Shown: one piece after another, positions 1 to 6,099 of the stretch
How the letters are laid out: each line of letters opens with the position of its first letter
How positions within the stretch are numbered: the stretch's first letter is position 1
Origin: Prevotellaceae bacterium
GTDB taxonomy: Bacteria; Bacteroidota; Bacteroidia; Bacteroidales; UBA932
Length of the DNA: 6,827 bases
Direction of reading: 5' to 3'
Assembly (NCBI GenBank): GCA_031257655.1
Contig: JAIROF010000141.1
Coordinates: forward strand, 1 to 6,827
Made by a program: the position numbers and the translations under genes
Notes under the pieces: model-generated
What the model saw: the letters and a program-made list of their open reading frames with translations, nothing else
What the model was told of the DNA's origin: nothing
The model's database searches: none

Positions 1-107
1 CCACATCATACAATTTATGACATTACTAAAATCAGCATTACACTGCATACTTCAATACAAAATACTGTCTTGGTTATCAATCGTATGGATTTTCATATCA
101 ATCAATC

Positions 108-299
108 ATGGACACTACCGAAAATTTGCTGTTAGCGGAAATTTACCCGCCGGTGGCGAGCGAATTTAACCGCGATGAGTTTCTGCAAGTTTCCTTTTCT
201 CACCACATGGAGATAGTGTTCAAGGCCAAAACATTAGAGGCCCGACTGTTCTACATCCGGCGAATTCTTTTTTTGAGGTGCTATGAAAAGATTGTATAG
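108..299 (+). CDS. Small hypothetical ORF, 63 aa, doubtful, tail inside a repeat
   Basis: I do not recognise this protein. Its first 50 or so codons have a composition compatible with coding (a soluble stretch with several acidic residues, then FKAKTLEARLFYIRR). The last 14 or so codons lie in the left arm of the inverted-repeat element that starts near 258, so the C-terminus is repeat-derived. One reading is a gene truncated by insertion of that element; another is a chance ORF. No Shine-Dalgarno site or TAnnTTTG promoter is visible upstream of the ATG, and the 107 bases before it are AT-rich with no other feature. No transmembrane segment or known motif is visible. Confidence 0.3.
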   Translation: MDTTENLLLAEIYPPVASEFNRDEFLQVSFSHHMEIVFKAKTLEARLFYIRRILFLRCYEKIV

Positions 300-523
300 C
301 CAATCTCCTGCCACTTCTCCCGTATGGCATTGGTATGGTGAGAGATTGGCTACACTTGCTTAACCGTATGCTTTAGCATACGGAGCAAGTGCGCGGAGTG
401 GAGGAACCGAACTCCGCTTCGCTCCGCCTCCTCGACTTCGCTACCAATGACGAAGCGGGACTCCCCGTCATTGATAACGCAGGAGAAATCTTTTCATCGC
501 ACCTCAAAAAAAAGAATTAGCCG
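258..523. repeat. MITE-like inverted-repeat element with nested hairpins
   Basis: The outer arms at about 258-293 and 488-523 are reverse complements over roughly 36 bp, with two mismatches and one indel in the T/A run; both contain GAGGTGC and ATGAAAAGATT. Inside are further stems: 297-307 with 342-352 (11 bp), 353-360 with 384-391 enclosing 364-371 with 376-383, 393-399 with 411-417, and 445-452 with 466-473. No ORF of its own is present, so this is a non-autonomous palindromic element or a multi-hairpin dispersed repeat. No clear target-site duplication was found. A diverged relative lies at about 6312-6402. This element accounts for most of the gene-free stretch before the nitroreductase. 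Confidence 0.75.
353..391. repeat. Strong two-stage hairpin inside the left element
   Basis: CACTTGCT (353-360) pairs with AGCAAGTG (384-391), and directly inside it CCGTATGC (364-371) pairs with GCATACGG (376-383) around a TTTA loop. Only the TAA at 361-363 is unpaired. This 16-bp interrupted stem is REP-like and is the most stable part of the surrounding repeat. No T-run follows, so it is not an obvious terminator. Confidence 0.8.
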
Positions 524-572
524 TTTTTCACCCGCCTTTCCGCCGTAAAAAAAACTTTTTTCATGCGCGCGC

Positions 573-603
573 TTGGGAAACCCGAGTTTTTCATGTATTT
601 TTG
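573..603 (+). promoter_or_regulatory. Bacteroidetes-type promoter for the nitroreductase
   Basis: TTG at 573-575 and TATTTTTG at 596-603 are separated by 20 bp and match the Bacteroidetes -33 (TTG) and -7 (TAnnTTTG) elements. Transcription would start near 610, giving a leader of about 30 nt before the ATG at 640. It lies downstream of the repeat element, so the element is not part of this transcript. Confidence 0.65.
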
Positions 604-639
604 CCGTAAATTCCCAACAAAATCACGTTCTACCCTCGC

Positions 640-1263
640 ATGAAAAAGATCAACATCTATCAGGTCAGCACGCTCGCGCTGGGCGCCGCATTTATTATTC
701 TGGCCTACACCAAAACATCATCCGACAAAGCAATGGAAACAAGTAAAAAGGAGGCGGTCGTGGAAGCTATCCATAGCCGCAAAAGCGTACGCAAGTACAT
801 CAGCCGCCCGGTGAGCAAAGACGATTTGCTCACGCTCATCAAGGCCGGCATGGCCGCGCCAACCGCCAAGAATGCGCAGCCGTGGGCGTTTATCGCGCTT
901 TCGGAGCGCCGCACGCTCGACATGCTCGCCGACGGGATGCCCTACGGCAAAATGCTGAAGGCGGCGCCGTCGGCCATCGTCGTGTGCGGAAATCTGGAAA
1001 AGGACGCCGGCGGTAACCTCTGGATGCTCGACTGCTCCGCCGCCGCGCAAAACATCCTCTTGGCCGCAGAAGCCCTGGGGCTGGGCGCCGTGTGGGCTAC
1101 CGCATACCCCTACAACGACAGAATGGCAGCCGTGGCCAAGGCGCTCGAGCTGCCCGAGCACATTGTGCCCCTCTGCGTAATCCCCGTGGGCTACCCCGAG
1201 GGTAACGAATCCCCAAAAAACAAGTGGAAGGAGGAAAACGTAAAGTGGGAAAAGTGGAGCTGA
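640..1263 (+). CDS. Nitroreductase-family protein with N-terminal membrane anchor
   Basis: This is a 207-aa FMN-dependent nitroreductase-fold protein, expected to use NAD(P)H to reduce nitro compounds, quinones or similar acceptors; the substrate cannot be read from the sequence. Family signatures are visible: AIHSRKSVRKY at 43-53 (FMN phosphate-binding arginines), AAPTAKNAQPW at 72-82, QNILLAAEALGLGAVW at 137-152, and VIPVGYPEG at 180-188 followed by the Lys/Trp-rich C-terminus. Residues 5-23 form a hydrophobic helix after two lysines, which suggests a membrane anchor or uncleaved signal with the catalytic domain attached; no lipobox cysteine is seen. The start at 640 fits the promoter at 573-603. 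An internal ATG at 733 (Met32) would give a conventional soluble enzyme of about 176 aa and is the main alternative. Nothing like a terminator follows, so read-through into parC, 101 nt downstream, is possible. Confidence 0.92.
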   Translation: MKKINIYQVSTLALGAAFIILAYTKTSSDKAMETSKKEAVVEAIHSRKSVRKYISRPVSKDDLLTLIKAGMAAPTAKNAQPWAFIALSERRTLDMLADGMPYGKMLKAAPSAIVVCGNLEKDAGGNLWMLDCSAAAQNILLAAEALGLGAVWATAYPYNDRMAAVAKALELPEHIVPLCVIPVGYPEGNESPKNKWKEENVKWEKWS

Positions 1264-1364
1264 AATTTTTACCCGCTACGCTCGGCGCCTGCCGCACGAA
1301 AATACGCAAGGAGGAGCGATGCGTAGCGATGCGAATTTGTGAATTGCAACCTGAAATCTGAAGC

Positions 1365-4052
1365 ATGTCAGCTGATAACATCAACGAAACCGAGCCGGAC
1401 GAGCCGGACGAAGCCGCGCAAAGCGTGGGCAGCAAAGACCACGAGCGCTTTGCCAAGCTCACCGGCGTGGATGAGAGCAAAAAATTTCGCCTCACCGGAA
1501 TGTACAAGGACTGGTTTTTGGACTACGCCTCGTACGTCATTCTGGAGCGCGCCGTGCCGCACCTCAACGACGGGCTAAAGCCCGTGCAGCGGCGCATCCT
1601 GCACGCCATGAAGCGGGTGGACGACGGGCGCTTCAACAAGGTGGCCAACATTATCGGCCAAACCATGCAGTACCACCCGCACGGCGACGCCTCCATCGGC
1701 GACGCGCTGGTGCAGCTGGGGCAAAAAGACCTGCTCGTGGAAACGCAGGGAAACTGGGGCAACATCTTTACCGGCGACAGCGCCGCCGCGCCGCGCTACA
1801 TCGAGGCGCGCCTTTCGCGGTTTGCCCTCGACGTGGCCTTCAACGCCAAAACCACCGAGTGGATGGCCTCCTACGACGGGCGAAACATGGAGCCGGTTAC
1901 CCTGCCCGTAAAGTTCCCCCTCCTGCTGGCGCAGGGCGTGGAGGGCATCGCCGTAGGGCTGGCCTCCAAAATCCTGCCCCACAACTTCAACGAGCTCGTT
2001 GAGGCCGCCATCGCCCACCTCAACGGAAAACAGTTCGACCTCTTCCCCGACTTCCCCACGGGAGGAATGGCGGACGTTTCGCGCTACAACGGAGGGCTGC
2101 GCGGCGGGGCCGTGAAGGTGCGCGCGCGCATCGTGAAGCGCGACAGCAAAACGCTCGCCATCGTCGACATCCCCTTCGGAAAAACGAGCGCTACGCTCAT
2201 CGAAAGCATCCTTAAGGCCAACGAAAAGGGCAAAATAAAGGTGCGAAAGGTGGACGACAACACCGCCGCCGACGTCGAAATCCTCGTCCACCTCCACAGC
2301 GACGTCTCCGCCGACAAAACCATCGATGCCCTCTACGCCTTTACCGACTGCGAAACCTCCATTTCGCCCAACGCCTGCGTCATCGTCGACGACAAGCCCG
2401 CCTTTATCAGCGTAAGCGAAATCCTGCGGCACAACGTGGAGCGAACCAAGCAGCTGCTCCGGCAGGAGCTGCAAATCCGCATGGCCGAGCTGGAGGAGGA
2501 CTGGCACTACTCGTCGCTCGAAAAAATATTCTTCGAGCAGCGCATCTACAAGGAGCTGGAAAAGGACAGCGCCACCTGGAACGCCCAGCTGGCCGCCATC
2601 GAAGCGGCGCTGAGTAAATTCCGAAAGCTCCTCAAGCGCGACATCACGCCGGACGACGTGGTGCGCCTCTGCGAAAAACCCGTGCGCAAAATCTCCAAGT
2701 TCGACATCAAAGCGGCCGACGAGCACATTACGGCAACGGAGGCGGAAATGGACGAGGTGAAAAACCACCTCAACAACCTGATAAGCTACACCATTGCCTA
2801 CTTTAAGCAAATCCAGAAAAAGTACGGAAAGGGGCGCGACAGAAAAACGCAGCTCGGCAGCTTCGAGGCCATCGAAGCCACGCAGGTGGCGGTGGCCAAC
2901 GCTAAGCTGTACGCCAACAAAAAGGAGGGCTTCGTGGGCATGGAGCTCAAGCGCGACGAAATGGCCGAATTTGTGAGCGAATGCTCGGACATCGACGACG
3001 TCATCGTATTCCTCAAAAGCGGAAAGTACGTGGTGTCGAAAGTGTCCAGCAAGTCGTTTTTCGGCAAGGACATCCTGCACGCGGGCGTTTTTAAGAAAAA
3101 CGACACGCGCACCGTGTACAACGTGGCCTACCGCGACGGGCGAACAGGCCCCGTCATGTACAAGCGCTTTTCGGTTACCGGCGTCATCCGCGACCGGGAG
3201 TACGACATGACCAAGGGCGAGGAAGGCTCGGAGGTGCTCTGGTTTTCGGCCAACCGCAACGGCGAGGCGGAAAAGCTGCGCATCTACCTCAAGCCGCGCC
3301 CGCGCCTGCGCAACCTCATTCTCGACCTCGACTTTGGGCAAATAGACGTCAAGGGGCGGCAGTCGCAGGGAAACATTTTTACCCGCTTTGCCATCCACAA
3401 AATCCAGCTTAAGGAGAAGGGCGTATCGACGCTGGGCGGCCAAAAAACCTGGTTCGACCCGGCCAATAAGCGCCTCAACACCGAAGAGCGCGGCATCTGG
3501 CTGGGCGAATTTTTTGAGGGCGACCGGCTCCTCGCCATGACCAAATCGGGCCTGTTCTACACCACCAACTTCGACCTCGTAAACCACTACGACGAAGACC
3601 TGGGCTACATCAAAAAGTTTGACCCGCAGCAGGTCTTTAGCGCAATATACTTCGACGCCGACCAGAAAATGTTCTACCTCAAGCGCTTTACGCTGGAAAC
3701 GTCCATCAACCCGCAGAGCTTTGTCGACGAAGACAACAGGGAATCGCGCTTAGTGGCGCTCAGCATCGACGAATTTCCGCAGGTGGAAATCACCTTTGGC
3801 GGAAAGCACGCCAAGCGCGCGCCGGAGTACGTCGACGTCGAAAAGTTTATTGCCGTAAAGAGCTTCCGCGCCAAAGGGAAGCGCCTCACCACCTTTGAGG
3901 TGAAGCAAACCCGGTTCGTAGCCCCGCTCGTAAGGCAGCCCGATCCCGAGCCCGAGCCGGAGGCCGGAGACAGCGGCGCCGACGACGGCTTTGACGGAGA
4001 TGCGGACAGCAGCATCGGCGGAGGAAAGGCCGTGCAGGGCGACTTATTTTAG
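1365..4052 (+). CDS. parC: DNA topoisomerase IV subunit A
   Basis: Type IIA topoisomerase DNA-cleaving subunit, 895 aa. With ParE it decatenates replicated chromosomes and relaxes supercoils in the cytoplasm. The winged-helix/tower core is clear: DYASYVILERAVPHLNDG at 53-70, LKPVQRRILH at 71-80, YHPHGDAS at 103-110, and the catalytic pair Arg144-Tyr145 in APRYIEARLS. GVEGIAVGLASKILPHN (191-207) and PDFPTGG (228-234) follow. Residues about 355-490 are the charged helical coiled-coil and exit gate, about 520-850 a beta-rich C-terminal domain, and 857-895 a low-complexity acidic tail with PDPEPEPE. No GyrA box is seen in the C-terminal domain, and the N-terminal motifs match Bacteroidetes ParC rather than GyrA. 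The quinolone-region serine (E. coli ParC Ser80) is Ala109, with Asp113 at the acidic position. The ATG at 1365 lacks a Shine-Dalgarno site, as is usual in this phylum. parE is not in the window. The hemerythrin gene follows after 16 nt. Confidence 0.95.
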   Translation: MSADNINETEPDEPDEAAQSVGSKDHERFAKLTGVDESKKFRLTGMYKDWFLDYASYVILERAVPHLNDGLKPVQRRILHAMKRVDDGRFNKVANIIGQTMQYHPHGDASIGDALVQLGQKDLLVETQGNWGNIFTGDSAAAPRYIEARLSRFALDVAFNAKTTEWMASYDGRNMEPVTLPVKFPLLLAQGVEGIAVGLASKILPHNFNELVEAAIAHLNGKQFDLFPDFPTGGMADVSRYNGGLRGGAVKVRARIVKRDSKTLAIVDIPFGKTSATLIESILKANEKGKIKVRKVDDNTAADVEILVHLHSDVSADKTIDALYAFTDCETSISPNACVIVDDKPAFISVSEILRHNVERTKQLLRQELQIRMAELEEDWHYSSLEKIFFEQRIYKELEKDSATWNAQLAAIEAALSKFRKLLKRDITPDDVVRLCEKPVRKISKFDIKAADEHITATEAEMDEVKNHLNNLISYTIAYFKQIQKKYGKGRDRKTQLGSFEAIEATQVAVANAKLYANKKEGFVGMELKRDEMAEFVSECSDIDDVIVFLKSGKYVVSKVSSKSFFGKDILHAGVFKKNDTRTVYNVAYRDGRTGPVMYKRFSVTGVIRDREYDMTKGEEGSEVLWFSANRNGEAEKLRIYLKPRPRLRNLILDLDFGQIDVKGRQSQGNIFTRFAIHKIQLKEKGVSTLGGQKTWFDPANKRLNTEERGIWLGEFFEGDRLLAMTKSGLFYTTNFDLVNHYDEDLGYIKKFDPQQVFSAIYFDADQKMFYLKRFTLETSINPQSFVDEDNRESRLVALSIDEFPQVEITFGGKHAKRAPEYVDVEKFIAVKSFRAKGKRLTTFEVKQTRFVAPLVRQPDPEPEPEAGDSGADDGFDGDADSSIGGGKAVQGDLF

Positions 4053-4068
4053 ACTAAACCATTACGTT

Positions 4069-4785
4069 ATGATACTCATCACTTCCGATTTCAAGCTCGC
4101 CGACGCCATCCACAGCAACTACCTGCTCATACCTGTGGTAACGCGGTTTGGCATCCGGCTGGGGTTTGGCGATAAAACGGTCAGGGCGGTATGCCGCGAG
4201 CACGGCGTGGATGTGGAGTTTTTTACCACCATGCTCAACGTGTTTAGCCACGAAAGCTACTTCCCGCAGGAGCGCCTGCTGCGCTTCGACGTGATGCAGC
4301 TGGTGAGCTACCTCAAAAAAACGCACCTCTACTACCGGGCGGTGCTCATCCCCATGCTGGAAAAAAACATGGAGGCCTTTGTCCAAAGCGCCTCCAAGCC
4401 AAACGAGCAGGAGATATTGCTCATCAAAAAATTTTTTGAGCAGTACAAGAGCGACCTCACCGCCCACCTGAAGCGCGAGGAGGCAACAACGTTCCCCTAC
4501 ATCACCGAGCTGGTGAAAAAAGAAAATACGGAGCAGCTCCACAAAAAGTACTCCATGAAAATATTCGAATCGGAGCACGAAAATGTGGACGAAAAGCTCT
4601 ACGACCTGAAAAATATCCTCATAAAATATTTGCAGGGCGACTACGACGAAGGCGTGCGGAACACCCTAATCTTTAACATCTTTCGGCTCGAAAAGGATTT
4701 GAAAGACCACACCCGCATTGAGGACAAGATTTTAACCCCCATAGTAAAACAAATGGAGCAAGCGCTCTTTGGAAGCAATGCTTAG
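4069..4785 (+). CDS. Hemerythrin HHE di-iron protein, ScdA/YtfE-related (238 aa)
   Basis: The start is set at the ATG at 4069; an in-frame ATG at 3991 lies inside parC and adds residues unlike the family. Residues about 8-60 resemble the ScdA_N (DUF542) module, but where family members have a paired cysteine (GIDxCCGG) this protein has GIRLGFGD (28-35). Residues about 80-228 form a four-helix HHE domain with candidate metal ligands His86, His133/Glu137 (HLKREE), His170 and His214/Glu218 (HTRIED). The spacing parallels the E. coli YtfE ligand set, but no histidine sits near residue 107, where a further ligand would be expected. Family members repair iron-sulfur clusters after nitric oxide or oxidative stress, or bind oxygen or NO; which applies here is not shown by sequence. 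No signal peptide is present, so it should be cytoplasmic. It sits 16 nt after parC and overlaps the regulator by 8 nt, so it is probably co-transcribed with both. Confidence 0.88.
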   Translation: MILITSDFKLADAIHSNYLLIPVVTRFGIRLGFGDKTVRAVCREHGVDVEFFTTMLNVFSHESYFPQERLLRFDVMQLVSYLKKTHLYYRAVLIPMLEKNMEAFVQSASKPNEQEILLIKKFFEQYKSDLTAHLKREEATTFPYITELVKKENTEQLHKKYSMKIFESEHENVDEKLYDLKNILIKYLQGDYDEGVRNTLIFNIFRLEKDLKDHTRIEDKILTPIVKQMEQALFGSNA

Positions 4786-5359
4786 CAAGCAAAACATAGC
4801 CGTGATTTCTACCGACTTTCTGTCCGGGTACGGGCTGAAGGCGCTGCTCTACGAATACTTCACCCCCGACAGCATCGACGTCTTTGCCGCAGTTGCCGAC
4901 TACCTCAGCAGCAAAAACGCCTACCACCTGCTCATCCTGCCGGCCGTCGACTACCTCATGCACTACCAACGGCTCACGGTAAAAAACAAGATAGTAACCC
5001 TGCCCTGCGCACCGCAGCAGAGCCCGCAGGGGCAGCAGGGGCAGGCGCCGCACCTCTACACGCAGTGCAGCGAGCAGGAGTTGGTGGAGCAGCTCCAAAG
5101 CATCCTGACGAGCTTTGACTCCCTGCAAAGCATCGACGCCAAGTGCGAGCTGAGCGAGCGCGAGCTCGAAGTGCTGGCCGGAGTTGCCCAGGGGTCCATG
5201 AACAAAGAAATTGCCGACAGCCTCAACGTAAGCATCAACACAGTCATCACTCATCGCAAAAACATCACCGCCAAGCTGGGAATCAAAACCGTCTCTGGCC
5301 TAACCGTTTACGCCATTCTCAACGGCATTATCTCCGGAAACGACCTCCCAAAACTATAG
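4778..5359 (+). CDS. LuxR-type HTH regulator with degenerate receiver-like domain
   Basis: A 193-aa transcription factor. Residues 124-185 form a GerE/LuxR helix-turn-helix: LSERELEVLAGVAQG (125-139), NKEIADSLNVSINTVITHRK (142-161) containing the recognition helix, and KLGIKTVSGLTVYAI (166-180). The N-terminus (about 5-78) has alternating beta/alpha segments like a response-regulator receiver, but the expected phospho-acceptor position after LLIL (51-54) is Pro55, and the usual acidic pair at the end of the first strand is reduced to Asp13. Control by phosphorylation is therefore unlikely. A Gln/Pro-rich linker (79-92) joins the parts. The ATG at 4778 is preferred; a TTG at 4769 in the same frame would add three residues. 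The start overlaps the hemerythrin stop by 8 nt, which suggests translational coupling and a shared function. Targets are unknown; autoregulation of the pair is plausible but unproven. Confidence 0.9.
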   Translation: MLSKQNIAVISTDFLSGYGLKALLYEYFTPDSIDVFAAVADYLSSKNAYHLLILPAVDYLMHYQRLTVKNKIVTLPCAPQQSPQGQQGQAPHLYTQCSEQELVEQLQSILTSFDSLQSIDAKCELSERELEVLAGVAQGSMNKEIADSLNVSINTVITHRKNITAKLGIKTVSGLTVYAILNGIISGNDLPKL

Positions 5360-5382
5360 CAAAAAATACCAACAAATGATGA

Positions 5383-5413
5383 TTGCGCAGCATTATTTCC
5401 CGACGTATCTTTG
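5383..5413 (+). promoter_or_regulatory. Bacteroidetes-type promoter downstream of the regulator gene
   Basis: TTG at 5383-5385 and TATCTTTG at 5406-5413 are spaced by exactly 20 bp, the same arrangement as the nitroreductase promoter. Transcription would begin near 5420. The only thing downstream before the terminator at 5466-5503 is about 45 nt without an ATG, so the promoter appears to serve a short non-coding transcript. Confidence 0.6.
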
Positions 5414-5419
5414 CGCTGT

Positions 5420-5503
5420 AACAAACGTTGGTTTTTCGCCATTCCGACAATTTGGTTACTGTAAGAAAATCTCCGGTATCATAGCGACGGAGATTTTTTT
5501 TGT
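5420..5503 (+). ncRNA. Predicted small RNA of about 80 nt
   Basis: The predicted transcript runs from just after the promoter at 5383-5413 to the intrinsic terminator. It has no ATG-started ORF. The 5' part can fold: GTAAC at 5418-5422 and AAA at 5423-5425 pair with TTT at 5451-5453 and GTTAC at 5455-5459, leaving G5454 bulged, and the terminator hairpin forms the 3' end. I do not recognise it as a known RNA family. Alternatives are an orphaned leader/attenuator of a lost downstream gene, or a chance promoter match in front of the operon terminator. Confidence 0.4.
5466..5503 (+). terminator. Rho-independent terminator
   Basis: AAAATCTCCG (5466-5475) pairs with CGGAGATTTT (5488-5497) around a 12-nt loop, and the T-run continues to 5501. 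It would end both read-through from the parC-hemerythrin-regulator operon and the predicted small RNA. The A-rich left arm facing the T-run could also let it work on the opposite strand. Confidence 0.85.
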
Positions 5504-5534
5504 GCCTTCACGTAACGACCGCTGCACGTAGAGA

Positions 5535-5551
5535 GGCGCAGGCGGTGCGCC
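5535..5551. repeat. GC-rich hairpin
   Basis: GGCGCA (5535-5540) pairs with TGCGCC (5546-5551) around GGCGG, within a GC-rich block at about 5520-5580 that contrasts with the AT-rich DNA beginning near 5640. No T-run follows and no coding frame is apparent, so its role is unknown. Confidence 0.5.
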
Positions 5552-5576
5552 GCACAGCGCGCCGCGCCACCCGCTG

Positions 5577-5616
5577 CCCTGCTTTGCCTTGCCTTACCTT
5601 GTCTTACCCTGCCCTT
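5577..5616. repeat. Degenerate pentamer tandem repeat (CCTTG-like)
   Basis: Eight consecutive pentamers close to CCTTG or CCTTA can be read: CCCTG, CTTTG, CCTTG, CCTTA, CCTTG, TCTTA, CCCTG, CCCTT. It is intergenic, so length changes would not affect a reading frame. It ends 12 bp before the 8-bp duplication that marks the insertion-sequence-like element. Confidence 0.65.
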
Positions 5617-5725
5617 GCGTCATTCCGAGTTGATACGGACTTTACTTTTATATTGCGCTATATATCAGCAAAATGACTTGAAAAAGTTGATTTTTGTAGC
5701 AACAGAATATTTCTCCTAAATATTT

Positions 5726-5754
5726 TTGTATTAAAAAAATAACTATTATATTTG
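5726..5754 (+). promoter_or_regulatory. Promoter-like site inside the decayed element
   Basis: TATATTTG at 5747-5754 matches the -7 consensus, with a TTG at 5726-5728 at an 18-bp spacing, slightly short. Transcription would start near 5760, about 17 nt before the ATG at 5777. The position, roughly 110 bp inside the left end of the element, suits a former transposase promoter. Confidence 0.45.
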
Positions 5755-5776
5755 TAGCAAACTTAATAGCGGAATT

Positions 5777-5956
5777 ATGTATATACAACGCAACAAAAGC
5801 CGCTACAAGTCAGGGGCTGGCTGTCCTGCCTTTGCTCACCTTTTTTTATTTTTAAAGGTGTTCGCGAGCTCCGCTTCGCTCCGGTTCAGGCAGGGCGCAA
5901 TGCGGTGCATGCCCCGCAGGTCGATGACCTGCGGACGAACGAATGTCCTCGTATAA
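5777..5956 (+). pseudogene. Remnant ORF start behind the element promoter, 59 codons
   Basis: The ATG at 5777 opens MYIQRNKSRYKSG, a basic N-terminus of a kind seen at the start of some IS transposases (for example IS1634-like proteins); this likeness is from memory and weak. From about codon 26 (after 5852) the frame runs into the left arm of the nested inverted repeat and becomes repeat-encoded, ending at TAA 5954-5956. It is therefore probably the surviving 5' end of a transposase gene whose body was lost or replaced. A chance ORF is the alternative. Confidence 0.3.
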
Positions 5957-5978
5957 CCTGCCTGCAAGGCAGGACATT
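5914..5978. repeat. REP-like unit 1
   Basis: CCGCAGGTC (5914-5922) and GACCTGCGG (5926-5934) form a 9-bp stem with loop GAT. It is followed by CCTGCC/GGCAGG at 5957-5973, itself enclosed by AATGTCCT (5942-5949) and AGGACATT (5971-5978). The sequence between is shared with unit 2 (6048-6099). The hairpin-plus-tag organisation resembles REP sequences mobilised by RAYT transposases; no such transposase is in this window. Confidence 0.65.
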
Positions 5979-5980
5979 TC

Positions 5981-6013
5981 AATTGAGAATTGAGAATTAA
6001 GAATTGAGAATTA
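5981..6013. repeat. Heptamer tandem repeat AATTGAG
   Basis: Four complete copies of AATTGAG (the third reads AATTAAG) and a partial fifth run head to tail. Such heptamer tracts are seen in Bacteroidota and cyanobacterial intergenic DNA. It sits between the two CCTGCC/GGCAGG hairpins of the cassette and is a candidate for copy-number variation. Confidence 0.85.
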
Positions 6014-6018
6014 GCGCC

Positions 6019-6039
6019 GCCCTGCCTGCAAGGCAGGGC
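6019..6039. repeat. GCCCTGCC hairpin
   Basis: GCCCTGCC (6019-6026) pairs with GGCAGGGC (6032-6039) around TGCAA. It repeats the core and loop of the hairpin at 5957-5973, with two extra base pairs. Confidence 0.75.
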
Positions 6040-6047
6040 ATGCATAA

Positions 6048-6099
6048 CCGCAGGTCTGCGACCTGCGGACGAATGAATGCCCTCGTGTAACCTGCCTGA
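6048..6099. repeat. REP-like unit 2
   Basis: CCGCAGGTC (6048-6056) and GACCTGCGG (6060-6068) form a 9-bp stem with loop TGC, followed by GGACGAATGAATGCCCTCG and AACCTGCCTG. It is a direct repeat of unit 1 at 5914-5966 with a few substitutions, and its end merges into the right arm of the cassette. Confidence 0.7.

Noticed and set aside
545..562. A-run followed by T-run as a terminator
   Set aside because: The AAAAAA-C-TTTTTT stretch has no GC-rich stem or adequate loop, and no gene ends just upstream.
1575..3587. 670-codon open frame on the minus strand
   Set aside because: It lies antisense to parC, whose plus-strand product matches a known family along its whole length; the frame is open because of GC-rich codon bias. 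It shows no recognisable domain.
3991..4068. Longer start for the hemerythrin gene inside parC
   Set aside because: The added 26 residues come from the parC tail read in another frame and do not resemble the family; the ATG at 4069 starts right before the conserved module.
4054..4578. 174-codon minus-strand ORF opposite the hemerythrin gene
   Set aside because: Antisense shadow of a gene with clear family features on the plus strand.
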